From assembly GCF_047495875.1 (NCBI RefSeq), contig NC_092458.1, forward strand, positions 108,502,227-108,566,226: a stretch of DNA of 64,000 bases, given 5' to 3'. Under the pieces are notes generated by a model. The model was not told where the DNA came from and made no database searches. It saw only the letters and a list, made by a program, of their open reading frames with translations. Source of the stretch: Pithys albifrons albifrons. Its lineage: Eukaryota > Chordata > Aves > Passeriformes > Thamnophilidae. Made by a program: the position numbers and the translations under genes. Below are positions 1 to 25,014 of this stretch, piece by piece. How positions within the stretch are numbered: the first letter of the stretch is position 1; each line of letters opens with the position of its first letter.

Positions 1-2261
1 CCAACACAGGATATACATAAGTGCTGCTGCAGAGCAGATTACACCACACAAAGAGAATCTCCTTTTGGTATTCTGATACTATGTGGAGACTGATTCAGTC
101 AGTTCTAGTACTAAAATCGTTAGTAAAACTGCTTTTAAATCCTGGAGGATGTCACAAAAATGCTTTTATGTAAATAAGAAGTCAATTAAGTGAGGAACAA
201 AATATTTAAATCTACATTTTGACTGAGGTAATTTTCACAGAAATTGCTACTGCCACCCTGTAAAACGGTTCATGTGCAAACAAAGGAAACAATTTATTAT
301 GTTCTTGTGCCTATGAACCACTAATTCAGGAAAAAAAAGTTTTGTTCTTAGGTGCTCAAGTAAAGAAGAAATGCATAATAAAAGAAACAAGAATGTTAGG
401 TTAAACATCAGGTTGTTCAGTGCTTGCCATACTACATTGATTGTATACCTCAATAGGTAAGTAAGAATGAACTTTTAGAATGTTATTAAACAAGGGTGAA
501 TTCACATGATAACAGACACATAAGTGAAAAAGAATTAGTATAATAAGAGAATCTTTAACTTCATGCAAGAGAAGAAAAAAATTACTTCTGTGAATTTGAA
601 TTTCTGGCTTTTTGTGTGTGATACTGACACTTCTTCAACTAAGATGGTATCCTTCTTCCTATTTATTTTATCTTTTAATTAAAATAGGTATACTCTTGCC
701 TTTGATTCAAGTGGCTGAGAAAACAATGAACTCCCCCACGTATGCATATAATTTTTTTTCTGGGAGAAAACATAGAAGATAGAAAAACAAATGGGAAAGA
801 AAGAAGAAAATTTCACAAGACTTCAATTTGAGTTTTTTCTTATTACTAGTTTTTAATCTTAAATAACTAGTTCTGCATTTATTTAGTTTTTAAACAAAAC
901 CAGTAATTACACATGGCAACCTAAAGGGCAATCACATATATAATCCTTGTATCTGTTTCCTGTCCTTGGTGAAAAGCAGAAAGGAAGATAACGACATCAA
1001 CACAACAAATGTAGATGTGAAATGTGTCACTCTGCCATCTACTGCTACACAAGGACTGCAGGACACTTGTCCTACACCTGATAGCCCATTCTCTCCAAAT
1101 GTTGGGAGGTGGGGTAGGTATTACACCCACTCAGAAATGGGAATTCCCTGACTTTTATTGTTAGTGTCCATGCAATCTTAACATTCCTCTGACGCAGTTC
1201 CTTGTTGGAAATAATTCCATTTCTCCAGCTCAAGGTCTGTCTTTAAATGAAATAACTTCACAAGTACTTTTTTTGCAATTACATTGTCTATCTGAAACTA
1301 AGCCATAAACGGATTTTTTTACCAGCTGACCAGGTTCTGAAAAGGTTTCTATTATTCTAAATTAACCATGAAGCTTACCAACCTCTTCCCTTTTCAATTT
1401 CTACTGAGGGAAAAGAAATATCAGAATGAGCTTTGATAGCTAGGAATATATGTTTATAGCACTGTGTTTAAAACTGAAAAGATTTTTTCAATAATGTGCA
1501 TTTGCAGAAGACTGAAACCAGAGCTCCTCCCTCTCCATGACTACAAAGCTTACTTGATATCCACAACTAGACATTTAAAATGTCTGTAGCTTGCTTAGGA
1601 AAAATAAGCTTCATTTACTTCGGTATGTAAATTATCACAAAAAAATTTGAACTGAAAATATAGTCTATGTTCATAAATGAACATCAAATAATAAATATTT
1701 ATAATGTAATTTCAATTTGTTAAAAGTTAAATAACATAATGAGAACCGTGTTTGGAAGAAAAGAAAATTTTCTGTATACAAAATAGATTTATTATTATAC
1801 AAGCACATTCTTTTCTTGAAAGTTTTCCGTTTGTTTTAACTACCCAGTTACGCATAATTTACTCAGATCTAACACTGTTAATTATTATCCCTGACCTTTT
1901 CAACTCATTAAGCCTGTTTATATTTACTACCTCGGCAAACGTCCTAAGAGTTACAAAATGGTTCTCTAACAGGTATGGTTCCCTCTGTACTTGCGTGTGC
2001 ATTTCTCACGTTATAATGAAGGCAAGGAGATATCTGTTTTAATTAAGTGTTGACCCTTTGCTTTGATTTATGGAGGTTGTTTTAATTGCCTTTCCACCTT
2101 CTAGACAGAATTACTAAATATGGAGTTTGATTCAAAGCAGTGATTTTCTATCCCATTTTCTCTGTGTAACCAGAAGATGGAGCCAAGCACCCACGAACAG
2201 CCCATCCCTCACCACCTGGCCATACCCGCTGTGCCAGGGCACCAAGGCATGCCAGCAGTAC
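1..2261 (-). other. ROBO1: ROBO1 intron (partial), downstream of the last visible exon
   Basis: Intron sequence beginning with the donor GTACTG at its high-coordinate end. I looked for the next ROBO1 exon (text like WCLGNETRYHINKTV) and do not see it, so it must lie beyond the window edge. The stretch is AT-rich, and I see no RNA gene or recognisable repeat in it. Confidence 0.8.
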
Positions 2262-2383
2262 CTTATATTCTTGAACCATCCCGTTCTGGTTGTCCTCGGG
2301 GGGTGGCTGCCAGGTGACCACGATCGCTGTCCCGTTCCCATCGTTCTTAGTTACTGAAACGCTCTGAGGTGGAGCACTAGGAG
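2262..2383 (-). CDS. ROBO1: ROBO1 exon: start of fibronectin type III domain 3
   Basis: This 122-nt internal exon encodes 41 codons once the G from the previous exon is added. It reads [11 protein letters not shown], continues through [17 protein letters not shown] and ends QNGMVQEYK. The proline-rich start and the TWQPPPED strand with its core tryptophan are typical of an FN3 domain. The text matches ROBO1 rather than ROBO2, which as I recall has a serine/threonine-rich LTVGSYNSTS segment here. On the minus strand the acceptor is AAACAG before CTCCTAG and the donor is AAG before GTACTG. It is the most 3' exon visible; the rest of FN3-3 and the membrane helix lie outside the window. FN3 domains of ROBO form the stalk between the SLIT-binding Ig domains and the membrane. 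Confidence 0.95.
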
Positions 2384-3650
2384 CTGTTTGTTTGGAAAGA
2401 AGGACTGAATGGTTATGTTTGTCACACCCAGAGGCAAGATTTTTAAAGATGAAGATGGTTTCTGGGCGATACAAACGCAATCTTTTGTGCCCTATCCTTC
2501 ATTGAGTGCAGTTTCTGACTACAGGGTAAAATGATACCCAAGGAAAATGTGCCAAACTGCAACCAGGCTCCTGGGTTCTGCTGTAGTCTTGCTGTGCAAA
2601 ACAGGAAAAGTCACACTCATCACTAGACTCTCCAAATTCAGAGACCCATTATTTGAATGTCACAGTCCTGAGCTCTGAATTTGTCAGTGGTCTCAAATCA
2701 TCTCACCCAGGATCAACAGTTTTGAAAAACGAAGCCTATAAATTGACCCCATTCTAAACCTCAGTTCCTTTAGAGTGTAAATAATAATGAGTAATATGAA
2801 ACTTTTTAAAATCAGGACAGAATGTGTTAATATTAACACATTTGTAATAATAATTTATATTTTGCATTTTAAATAGTCCTTCTAAAAACTGGATGCTTAG
2901 CTGATGCTTAGGATGAATGCAGCTATGCACACCTCTTAAACCACTTCCAGCAATAAACTGGAGCTACATGGTATTTATAATGGGAAAGGAAACAGAAAGG
3001 GAAACTTTGTGCATCCTAGCAGAGGCACTGAAATCCCTGTTCAGAGGCACTGGCCACCTTGCATAATCATTAATCCTGTGCAGCAACAAAAGGAAGAGCT
3101 TTATGAACCTTCTCTTTTTAGCACATGTATGAGATAGAAATACATAATTTAGTCCACTATATCTGTTGCCCTCATTCATCTTTTCATTTTGTCTCACTGA
3201 TTGATCCAGATATAAAAGACTTCTACAAAGCATAGTTTCCATTCCCTCAGCTACAGTGCTTTGATGATTTCTGTGGTGTCTGCTATCTACTCAAGATAGT
3301 GATTAGCAAGTGCTTGAATCTGACAGAAGTCACTTGTGACCAGCCCATGAACTCAGCAGGGAGGAGTGCACACTGCAGGGAAGATAAAAAAGCGCATTTC
3401 CCATTGTGTGTTGGAGGGGATTTTTGCACATCCCTCTCTCTCTGTCTCTCGTGCCTGGCTCAGAATATTTACTTCTGTGTCACCAAACAATTCACATAAT
3501 GATCAGTCCAACACAGCCTCTTCTGCCACAGACTGCTGCTCTCAAACAGCACATACTTCAAACAAAATCCAATAATGAACATATCAGAGGAAAGCTGGCC
3601 AGACTGCTACTTCAAAAAGGAAAGATGAAGACAGTCTGGCTCCTACTTGC
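2384..3650 (-). other. ROBO1: ROBO1 intron with a GC-AG boundary
   Basis: A 1267-bp intron between the FN3-2 and FN3-3 exons. The 5' splice site reads AAG then GCAAGTAGG, which matches the known strong consensus of GC donors (AG|GCAAGT). The 3' site is CAAACAG. The phases only fit with the GC donor. The body holds short CT-rich runs near 3430-3455 and nothing else I recognise. Confidence 0.9.
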
Positions 3651-3882
3651 CTTCTTCCAGGGTCTTTGCAAATTTCACTTCACTATCTGCTCCCTGAAAC
3701 TCGTTAAAAAAAGGGCGGGCCTTGATTTCGTAGTTTACACCTTTCTTCAGCTCGGGAATGACAACGCTGTTTTTGGTTGGAGTCCTCACTTCAAAGATTA
3801 ACCACTCTGACTCTCCATAGGATGCTGGTGTAGGGCGATACAGAATTTTATATCCTTGAATATACTGGGATTGCTGGTCCAC
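3651..3882 (-). CDS. ROBO1: ROBO1 exon: most of fibronectin type III domain 2
   Basis: This 232-nt exon encodes 77 full codons plus one base. It starts [17 protein letters not shown], includes [18 protein letters not shown] and ends [19 protein letters not shown]. The Y-x-I-L-Y-R strand and [13 protein letters not shown] are FN3 F/G-strand features shared with vertebrate ROBO1. The ROBO2 equivalent, as I recall it, differs strongly (YRVMYRQTSG). The acceptor is TGCCAG before GTGGAC. The downstream donor is not GT: the sequence is GAAGAAG followed by GCAAGTAGG. Only a GC donor at that point keeps the frame. Using the GT four bases later would create an in-frame stop soon after the junction. 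Compared with human (from memory), [11 protein letters not shown] replaces PSGANHGESDW. Confidence 0.96.
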
Positions 3883-9761
<5,879 letters not shown>

Positions 9762-9928
9762 CTTGAGTTTTCACTGGATCAGATATTTGGCTTGGGTCAC
9801 TTAGTCCATATGCATTAGCTGCTCTCACAAGGAATAGATAAATTGCATTAGGTTTTAGCCCTTTAACTGCAAAACTCTCCATTTTCACATTTTCAGCTAC
9901 AGTTTGCCAGCTGCTCCCAGATGCATGG
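9762..9928 (-). CDS. ROBO1: ROBO1 exon: second half of fibronectin type III domain 1
   Basis: This 167-nt exon contributes 55 full codons and two split ones. It reads [16 protein letters not shown], then [20 protein letters not shown] and [13 protein letters not shown]. The L-K-P-N-A-x-Y-x-F-x-V-R-A-x-N-x-x-G pattern is the classical FN3 F-G strand signature. The split serine (AG in the upstream exon, C here) restores the human reading [10 protein letters not shown]. The acceptor is ATCCTTAG before CCATGC and the donor is CAAG before GTAAGC. Only 97 bp separate it from the preceding exon, so the two halves of FN3-1 are spliced over a very short intron. MESFAV replaces TETSAI of the human protein (from memory). 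Confidence 0.97.
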
Positions 9929-10025
9929 CTAAGGATAAAACACACACACTAGCAGGTTAGCACGTGCTTCTTTAAAAGAAATTATACATAAACATACATA
10001 CAGGAAGACCAGGAGACTCATATAC
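9929..10025 (-). other. ROBO1: ROBO1 97-bp minimal intron
   Basis: A very short GT-AG intron splitting FN3-1. The donor is GTATATGAG and the acceptor is TTTTATCCTTAG. At 97 bp it is close to the lower limit for vertebrate introns, in a gene whose other introns reach 19 kb and more. Confidence 0.93.
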
Positions 10026-10194
10026 CTGAAGGCCTCGATTATGTAAGAGGTTGGTGTTGCACCTGAATTCAAATTAGGTTGCCATGACAACGTCACTGTG
10101 TTTCTGCTGACATCTGTAACCTCGGGTTTTGACGGAGCACTGGGAATCAAGTTTGGGTCAGTGGGTCTTGGTGGCTGCACTGGGACTCCAAACT
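10026..10194 (-). CDS. ROBO1: ROBO1 exon: first half of fibronectin type III domain 1
   Basis: This 169-nt exon encodes 55 full codons with split codons at both ends. It reads [20 protein letters not shown], then [20 protein letters not shown] and [15 protein letters not shown]. The P-S-A-P-x-x-P start and V-T-L-S-W-x-P-N strand define the start of an FN3 fold. The text looks essentially identical to human ROBO1 as I remember it, so this is one of the most conserved parts of the receptor. The acceptor is TTGTTAG before AGTTTGG and the donor is TTCAG before GTATATG. The G from the preceding Ig5 exon completes the first Glu codon. Confidence 0.97.
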
Positions 10195-11834
<1,640 letters not shown>

Positions 11835-12040
11835 CTTGGCATATCGGATCTGCAATGCTCCTGTCTCCAACTGCTTGATGCGAGAGTCCTGGGTGGAAAT
11901 GAGGATCCCATCCTTTTTCCAGAGGATAGTGGGCATTAAAGTGCCTGTGGCCACACAGTTCAGCACTAAAGTACCATCTACTGCTACAGTCTGATTCACA
12001 GGACCCTGTCGAATGACAGGGGGAGGCCGGTCTGCAACCA
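11835..12040 (-). CDS. ROBO1: ROBO1 exon: N-terminal part of Ig domain 5
   Basis: This 206-nt exon supplies the last two bases of a split Val codon and 68 full codons. It reads [20 protein letters not shown], then [20 protein letters not shown], and ends [15 protein letters not shown]. The B-strand Cys and C-strand Trp are present. The usual G-x-P-x-P turn seen in Ig3 (GDPVP) and Ig4 (GNPQP) is GTLMP here, so the first proline is missing; human ROBO1 has GSPVP as I recall. NQT is a potential N-glycosylation site. The acceptor is CCTGGCAG before TGGTT and the donor is GCCAAG before GTAGCT. Reading through the donor as coding gives the shadow text VAWTGKG. Confidence 0.96.
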
Positions 12041-17060
<5,020 letters not shown>

Positions 17061-20000
17061 TCACACTGCTATCAGCCAATTCAAAAGAACAATTTGCCTA
17101 ACAGTTAAGTTTCTTTACCAAGGAGAGGCAGCACAAAGACACATCAGTCTCTAACAGCCTTGGCATCACTTGGATATATTTTTTAGTGTCTGGACCTCAC
17201 AATTAAAACTCTGACTGTGCAACATGTGGTTTTACTCCTGACTGTGTGGACAAGGAAATAAGTCCCATCAACTTGATGCAGAGCAACAGTCACCAATACA
17301 AACAAATCTGTTACAATTTGGTTTTTAAAGGGCCAACAGGGCTCCAAGTCAGAATGGGGAACAACTGGCCCAGAGGACATACTTTGTTAAGGGCTGCAAG
17401 GAACACTGTTGAGTAACTACAAAATCAGGCTTGCATGCACAAAACTCATCATCTCTGATTTACGAAAGCTGAGGAGAGAAAAAGTCCCTAATTGCTTACA
17501 TAAGAGATTTTTGATGTAGTTATGGTCTCAAAAAAACTTGAAGTCAAAAGCCCAAGAAATACCATTCAACAAATTATAACCACTTAAAATCTTCAGTTCA
17601 AACACTGAAGAGAAATGAATTTAAAGGAACAACAGAGCTAAATGTCTTCCTCATTTACATAGGCAAGAGCATGTTCAAACAAAATATATATGCAAATGAA
17701 GGCAAATTTGAAACATCTGCTCAGCCTAACATGATGAATACTGCCAGCATTGTCCAAACTGTTTTATTTATACAGACTTCAACAACCCCTTCCTCCAGTA
17801 GCAAATGGAATGTCAAAAAATCATGTCAGTCACATTAAAAAAAAATCAGCATAGATGACAGCATTAGATATCTTGGTGGTGCTAGCACAGAAAAAAAACA
17901 ACCTAGTGTGTTTCATAGGCTGTTAACTATTACTTCTTAAAAATGTGTATTGACAGGAAAGTCCCTTTATTCATTTCCAATTTCTTCTGATCATCTCTCC
18001 AAAACTAATAATACAATATAAAATAAGGTAATATATAGTCCTTCTTTGGATTGAGAATAAAGAGGATGTTTTGTATCTGACTTAAATGTTTTTCGATGTT
18101 TGCTTTTGTTCGCTTTCAAGCATTTATGTATTTACAAGATTTTTCATTACAAACAGTGTAATACATGTAATTCAAAGATATGCTTTATAATAATGTGTTT
18201 TATAAATATCAAGCTATTGTGTCTTTACCTAGAATAAATGCAATAACACTCAGTCCTTCCTAAAAAAATCACTTTCAGTGTTCCTGTGGGCCAAGACTTG
18301 TAGTTATCTGTTCCCTGTGCCTTGTGTTTCTGCTCCCCAGTGAGTTCACATTAGAATATACTCTTCCTATTACCCTCCATTTTTCAGAGGATTGTTTAAA
18401 GCATAACATAGTATAATGTACATTTAGATGCAAATGGTACCTTTCCTAGCATTTCCTTAGATAAGAAACTATGCCAAGGGAAGGTAAGATTGACCTACGG
18501 TAATTAGCAGACTTCAAAACATTTAGCTCTGAAATGTTCAAGCAGGACCTGGGAAGAGGATGTGAAAAGACTTTGACATGACAGCACTTTTCATTTAGAA
18601 CAGAGGGTGAACCGGTTGGGGGTTTGCCACAGGGTTGTAAGGCATGATGGGGAAAATGGAGAGGAGGGTGAAGCACCTTTGTTATTCTCTTAGATACTAA
18701 TAAGAATAAATTTAGCATCTAGTTAAATTTAGGGCTTGGTTGGTTCTTTATTAGACTGTGACACAACGTCACACAAAATGGGGCTGAGGGTTTCCAAATC
18801 CTGTGCTAGTGCAGAGGATTTATAAGATTTTAGATTTTGTTGAACTTGAGGACACATACAGCTAAATAGAGATTAAAATTTTCTGACCTCTGGAGAAATA
18901 GCTGAATGGTTGTGATTATAGAACCTAAAGATGACTGTTCAGGGACTACTAAACACAAAAAAGAAGGGGGAATTTAGTCTTACAGGCGATCAAAGTAGAA
19001 TGTATAAAATAGAAACAGGCACATATTTATCTAGAAATTATTCTAAATATGTATTTTCTATGGATATTAATCTAAATATATCTGCATATTACCTGTAAGT
19101 GTATTATTATAAATCCATTGCCATTAAGGTAAATAATGAAAGTCATACTAGGTTCAATGTCAGAAGAATTGAAACAGGTTTAAGTGAAACTGTTATTAAA
19201 TTCCATTCAATGTTAACTGTACTGGAAGCATTTTCACTGTCTCTTTTTTTTAATGCCAGTTTGATTTCACACCTTGGGTCACATATATGTGGTATGTAAT
19301 GATAAGACTGTAAAAGATGCCAAAATAATAATCCATGTAAGGAAAGAACAACCTTTATCCTTGAGACCTTTAAACCAAACTTAATTTTTTACAGCTAACT
19401 TTGAAGTTCAACTAATGCAGCCACTGCAGAAAGAAGACATAAGAATTTGACTCATTACATCACATAAAAACAGACAGAAAGTTTGCAACCCGTTACCTTT
19501 CTCTTTGCCATTAAGTTACCCACACTTCATGCAGAATTTATTCTGTTCGATGTGTCTTGTCAATAACAAGGAAAAGATGGGAGCTGACTGGTTGGAGGAC
19601 ATGGAAGGGGATGGATGGGAAGGGGAGGAGAAGGTCCCGTCACAGTGACACGATGACTAGAAGATGGCCAATAAAATTTCAACTTACCAGACACAACTAA
19701 AAACAAAAACAAAACAAAAAGAAAACATGGAATAAATAAAATTGAATAGACATGAAACAAAGTAAAACATAAAACAAAATTAAAATAAAAAAAAGATCAT
19801 TGGTAATGACCTAATGCACACATATAAATTCTGATATATGAAAAATAGACTTCAAATGTTAAACCACGTATTTTTTCTTTATTTTTAAGCAGCAATCTAT
19901 CAAATACTGAAAGCAGGTGGTAGAGGAAAATGGGTAACAGACTGAAATAATGGTCAGGCAGTCTGGATTCTGCTCCAAGCCTTTCTAATGAACTGCTGTG

Positions 20001-22439
20001 TAACCTTGAGTAAAATTTTTTTCACACTATTATTATTCCTCTGCATCAAGAGCTTTCGATGGTAAAATTTACTTAAGATTTCGAGTAAATATCACTCTGA
20101 AACATTGTTGAAATGGAACAGTAACATTTACAGCCTTTCTAAAGCATACAAACATTTACAAACAGAATATATTTTTCTGAAGCTATTTGCTATTACAAAA
20201 GAAAGTTTATTAAAAATTATTAAGATGCTCAGGCATTGAGCCTCCACACAGATCTCTTTAGTATAGGATTGCTGTGTCAAGGTCATAATGCTCACTATTA
20301 AATTGAAATTCAATGTAAACCACAATTAAAATTAATTTCAAAAGATTCTTAACCCTTTTCTTTGCTCCCCAAACCTCAATTTCATCAAAATACTCAAACC
20401 CAGACACTTTACTGCAAAATATTAGTTTTTCACTGGAAATGGTCAGTGGTAAATTATCAAATATTACATTATCTTTCAACTGTAAGTGGAAATTTTCATA
20501 AACTTTGAAATGGCACAGATCCTGGCAGGCTAACTTTGCTTATAAAAGAAAGGGAGGTATGTTAGAAAGCATTCCAAGCACCTATCACTGATTGAAAGAA
20601 CAGACTGAAAATAAAACCCTAAAAATAATGCATTTGGAAAATCTTCACAGATACAAAAAAAAGGTAATCAAAAAAAAGGGTAGTTGCTGTAAGATAGATA
20701 CAGTGGAAAACCAAAACTATGTAATTTATTAGCTCTATGTTGAGAGTCAAACAACTATTGTTCAGCAAGGACACAGGTATACTTTCAGATCCAGTAGCTA
20801 AGCACTCTCACCACAACATCCTCTGATAAACACATGGAGGAAACCAGTAATTTTCAGTTTGTCAACATTCACTGGGTATGAGGAATACTTGCTTCCTGTT
20901 CTAAAGAATACAGGGGATTCCAGGTGTATTATGAAAATAAAGCAATAATATTAGAATTTAGAATGTGCTAAAGCCAAGAAGCTACAACTGAATGTGCCAA
21001 AACCAGATAAAACAGATTTGAGTTTTATGATATTTGAGAATTTTTTTTAGGAAATTATCCCAAACAGAGGAACTTAAAATTTACCATTTTTCAAACATTT
21101 GAGTTTCAGTTTTAAGATACTGTTCTGCATGTGCACTGGCCTTCTCTAGGTGTGTGGGTTCAGTATTTCTCAGATGGAAAATCAGTGCGCATTACTCTGC
21201 TTGGATTATCTGTAGATCTATCACTCTTAACAGGAGTGTCCAAGAAATACACATGAATTCCTGAGAGAAAAGGGCTCTTCCCCAAGATTCAGCTCCTACC
21301 TACTCTTATTTGTGTGTAAGAAACAGTTCCTGTGTAACTGAAAAGCTCTTTACTAAACTTGCAATTACAGTCTGACCTGCTGTGGAATTCTAAATGATTC
21401 TCCATAAAACACAACCCACATTCTACATGAAACAGCCTGAAAAGAGACTTAATGGGATGCAATCCTTGCATGAAGGAAGTAGCTCTAAATTTTCAATTTT
21501 CCATTTGTTGAGTAGTGCCAACAACAGAAAAGTTCAACCTTCTTGGTAGCAGTGCAGAGTTGCTCAATTCCTCTACTGAAAACTCATCTAACTGACAGAA
21601 ATCTGTCTTGGATGCTCAATTACATTTCTACAAATTAAACTTCTAAGTGCTGAATTTCCACTTTTCCTTTTACTAGACATTTCTTACTGTAGGTCAAAAA
21701 TAATCCTGTGAAATTAATATATTTTTCCCACCTGTGAAAACAGAGGGGATACTGATACATGAAAATAAATCCCTGTAGAAACAGGGCATCACAGTGGTTG
21801 CAAATCTGTGGAAACGGCAAAGGGTGAAGTTTCATAGAAAAACTTAAACAATTATGTCAAAGAGGTATCATGTGGTTTAAAAGAACAACAATAACAGCAA
21901 CATCTGCAACAAAGACCACATTCTTAGTTTGATTTGTAGTCTATTGTTACCTAGGGTTACTAAATGGAGAAATAAATATTTTTCTTTTATTACAGCACAT
22001 TTTATTTGACAGCACTTTCAATTATAAAATAAATTAATTTTCCCTGCATTAATCATGGCTTTTCACATAGCAATTAGGGGGAATAACCTGTTTGTAAAGA
22101 CAGGAAGTTAGCATGTAAAACCACAAGTACCAAAGGAATAATATATTTGCCTTTCATATAATTTCCTTGACATGTGAGGCTTCTCAGGGAAGACATGTGC
22201 AGTCACTGAACAAAACCAAAAGAAAAGTGGTTCCCAGACTAGTGACGTGATCTTTTAATGCCTTATTCTTGCCAGGAATCCTATCAACCTCACTGGGACT
22301 ACTGGTATCATTAAATTCACTCACAGGAGCAGGAATTTGCAGTTTTAGGACTCAAACTACAGACCAGTAGAGTTATCAAATGTTAATGGAGTAACTGTTG
22401 TATTTGACAGATGTAGCATTGTAGGTTCAAATGATAATC

Positions 22440-22805
22440 AGGTGAGAAGCAACCTCGGAGGTCTCTAGTCCAACCTCTGGTTCAAGCAGGGTCAGCTATG
22501 GGGTCAGTCAGGGTTTAATTCAGTCAGGTCTTGAAAAATTTCCAGGAATATGGATGCACAGACAATGGCAACCAGCTCTACCACTTGGCTGTCCAGCCAG
22601 TGAAGAAATTTCTTATCATATTCAGCCTCCATCTCCCTTGTTTCAACTTAAATTAACTGTCTCTTGTCCTCCCACCACACACAGATGTGATGAGCTTAGG
22701 TTTGTCTTATCTACCACCTCCCTGTGGCTATTGGGACTGCTCTTATGTGCCTCCCAAGCCAACTCTCCTCCAAACTATTCTCTCAGCCCTTCCCCAGAGG
22801 TAAAA
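22440..22805 (-). mobile_element. CR1 LINE fragment (3' end region)
   Basis: Read on the plus strand, this is the antisense of a CR1 3' region. It includes GAGGTCTCTAGTCCAACCTC and GGTTCAAGCAGGGTCAGC, then a diverged stretch with AGTGAAGAAATTTCTTATCA and TGTCTCTTGTCCT, and on to a TCTCAGCCCTTCCC segment. These correspond in order to well-known avian CR1 blocks. It is 5'-truncated and mutated, with no intact reverse-transcriptase frame, as for nearly all avian CR1 copies. The terminal 8-bp repeat is not recognisable. Confidence 0.85.
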
Positions 22806-24960
22806 TGAGACCTCAGCACAGTGTGTGGAATGCCCACATCTCCAAATAACACATTTTGTAACTCTTCCCACAGAGGTGAACACAAATGTTGATCTAGTGT
22901 TTCTCTGTAACTCATTGGTTTGCTTATATTTAGGATAAAATATTACAGTGCTGTGTCTTTTTCTTAGTCTGATATTGGGCATTCTATAAACTTCAAGTAC
23001 TTTCATTCTTGAAAGCTGTGATAGTAATTATTTATCTCAAAGAGTGTAGAATTACAGATATTTTCATTCATTTATACTAATAAGGTGCTTTTGATATCTT
23101 GAGATCCAAGGTGGTACTTAATTACTGAACAGTATTTTGTTCTGCATATCAAATACTCATTAATTATCAGTCTGACTAGTACTATTTACAAATACCTTCC
23201 AGGTGCTCAGAAGATATCTCGTTATTTAACTGACACAAATTGAATACTTTCATTTTAAGCTCAGTATGTTTCATTTTTGATTATTTAAATAAAAAATATC
23301 ATCAAGGACTGCTTGACACTGATAGAGGCAATTATAAAAGAAGCAAGAAAGTATAACTTTACACCAGAGAAATGAAAAAATCCTGATCTTCAGGACAAAA
23401 ATAACATACAACAATCAAGCCTATACACAATCTTTAACTTCCGTATAAATCCTTGGCCATCATGAATAGTCTAGGAAATGGCAGTCACAATGAAATTTAG
23501 ATTCCTTTTAATTATTGTGATCTGTTAATCCCAGTTAGAAAACTATCAGAGGTTGAATGTTTCTGTAGAAACAAACTGGTTGGAGATGGGACACAAGTAT
23601 GAGCGTATGTGCTGGAACAGACAGTGGAGTGGGAAGCAGGAATTCCTCATGGGATTGGGCAGATGCAGACTAGACAGGGAGAGGAGAATCTCCAGAGCTA
23701 GCAACAGAGAGAGTACAGAGATAGATGCATTATCTGTCATGGAACATTGCAGTTCTACAGAGTGGCTGAAACTCAGCTGTTTATCATCTTGGTATGAAAT
23801 GAATGGGTGAGAAACCCACTGTTTATAATCTCTGTCTGAAATGAGTGGGTACAGAAAATCTGGGTACTAGAGTTACTTGCAGAGGAAATCTGAGAGTCTG
23901 AGCACATTTAGCAAACTGCTCAAACTTGGATTGCTCATGCCTTAAAAAAAGAAAAAGAAATTCCGAACAACTTCACTTTTCAAATCTTTCCCTATTCCAA
24001 GCAAAAACTCAGCAAAAACCTGCCAAGATCTTCTGTTCAACAATAGGTTTAATTGCTAATCCTGTTAAACTCTGAAATCTAAATAATTACTCTTTACCTT
24101 AAAGTATCTGAATGAGGACCATTGAATGTCCCTCTGCAACGTGACTACCAGGTATTTATGTTGCTGTTTTGCAAAAACTATTATTAAAGGGAGATAGTTT
24201 AAGACAATGTGCCATGTTCCATTTCCTATCTAGTGATTTGTAGGCTATTTGTTCTTATCAAAGCAATCTGAAACACTCAATATCCTCGATATGCACATCT
24301 CTCTGCAGTCATTTATGGGAAGTATCACTTTCTACAGTGAAATAAACAAAGACCTGAATCTCTTTATTCTGAAAAAATATAAATGCTGCCATTCAGCTGC
24401 CTCCTGGTTTCAGCCAGTGAAAAATACGGGAAAATAACACCAGGTACATTACAAAAGAATTAGAATATATCACTTTTCATCCACATTGGTCTCTCTATTT
24501 TCAGCTGTCACTTCTTGAGGTCTAAAGGCATACATAAATAATTCATATTTTCCCAGATTTTCTGCTAAAATTCACATTCCTGTCAGACCAGGCTGGGACA
24601 ACCTTACTCACCATGAATGCTTTCCCCAGTGCATAGTCCCAGAGCACCAAGTGTGATACAGTGCAGCACCAACTTCTGAGGAAAGGTCTAACAGTCTGGC
24701 GCCAAACATGCCACAGCCACACAGCTGAGGCAAAACATTGACATGAGATTTTTGATGTTTCAAATCAGAAGTGATGACTTGTAATTCCAAACCCCCAGCA
24801 AGGGAGTGACTGTGCTTTATTATATTTATGTTGACTGGAAAAATTCTGTTTTAGATTGCTGATGATGTGTCAGATAAGCACTTCTTAGGTTTAAAGGAAC
24901 AAGTGACTTCAGTTACTTCAAATTTACCAAACCCGAGCAGACAAAAATCTGCTTGGAAAA

Positions 24961-25014
24961 GAAAGAGATTGATTGTTTTATATATAAGAAAAAGATTGAT
25001 TGTTTCATATGTAA
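24961..25014. repeat. Two 27-bp tandem units
   Basis: Two adjacent 27-bp units share GATTGATTGTTT and differ at four positions (24961-24987 and 24988-25014). A third partial start (GAAAGA) follows. Confidence 0.85.

Noticed and set aside
3651..3882. Use of the GT at GGCAAGTAGG as the donor of the FN3-2 exon
   Set aside because: It shifts the frame and creates a stop two codons into the next exon; the GC donor restores the conserved Ala codon exactly.
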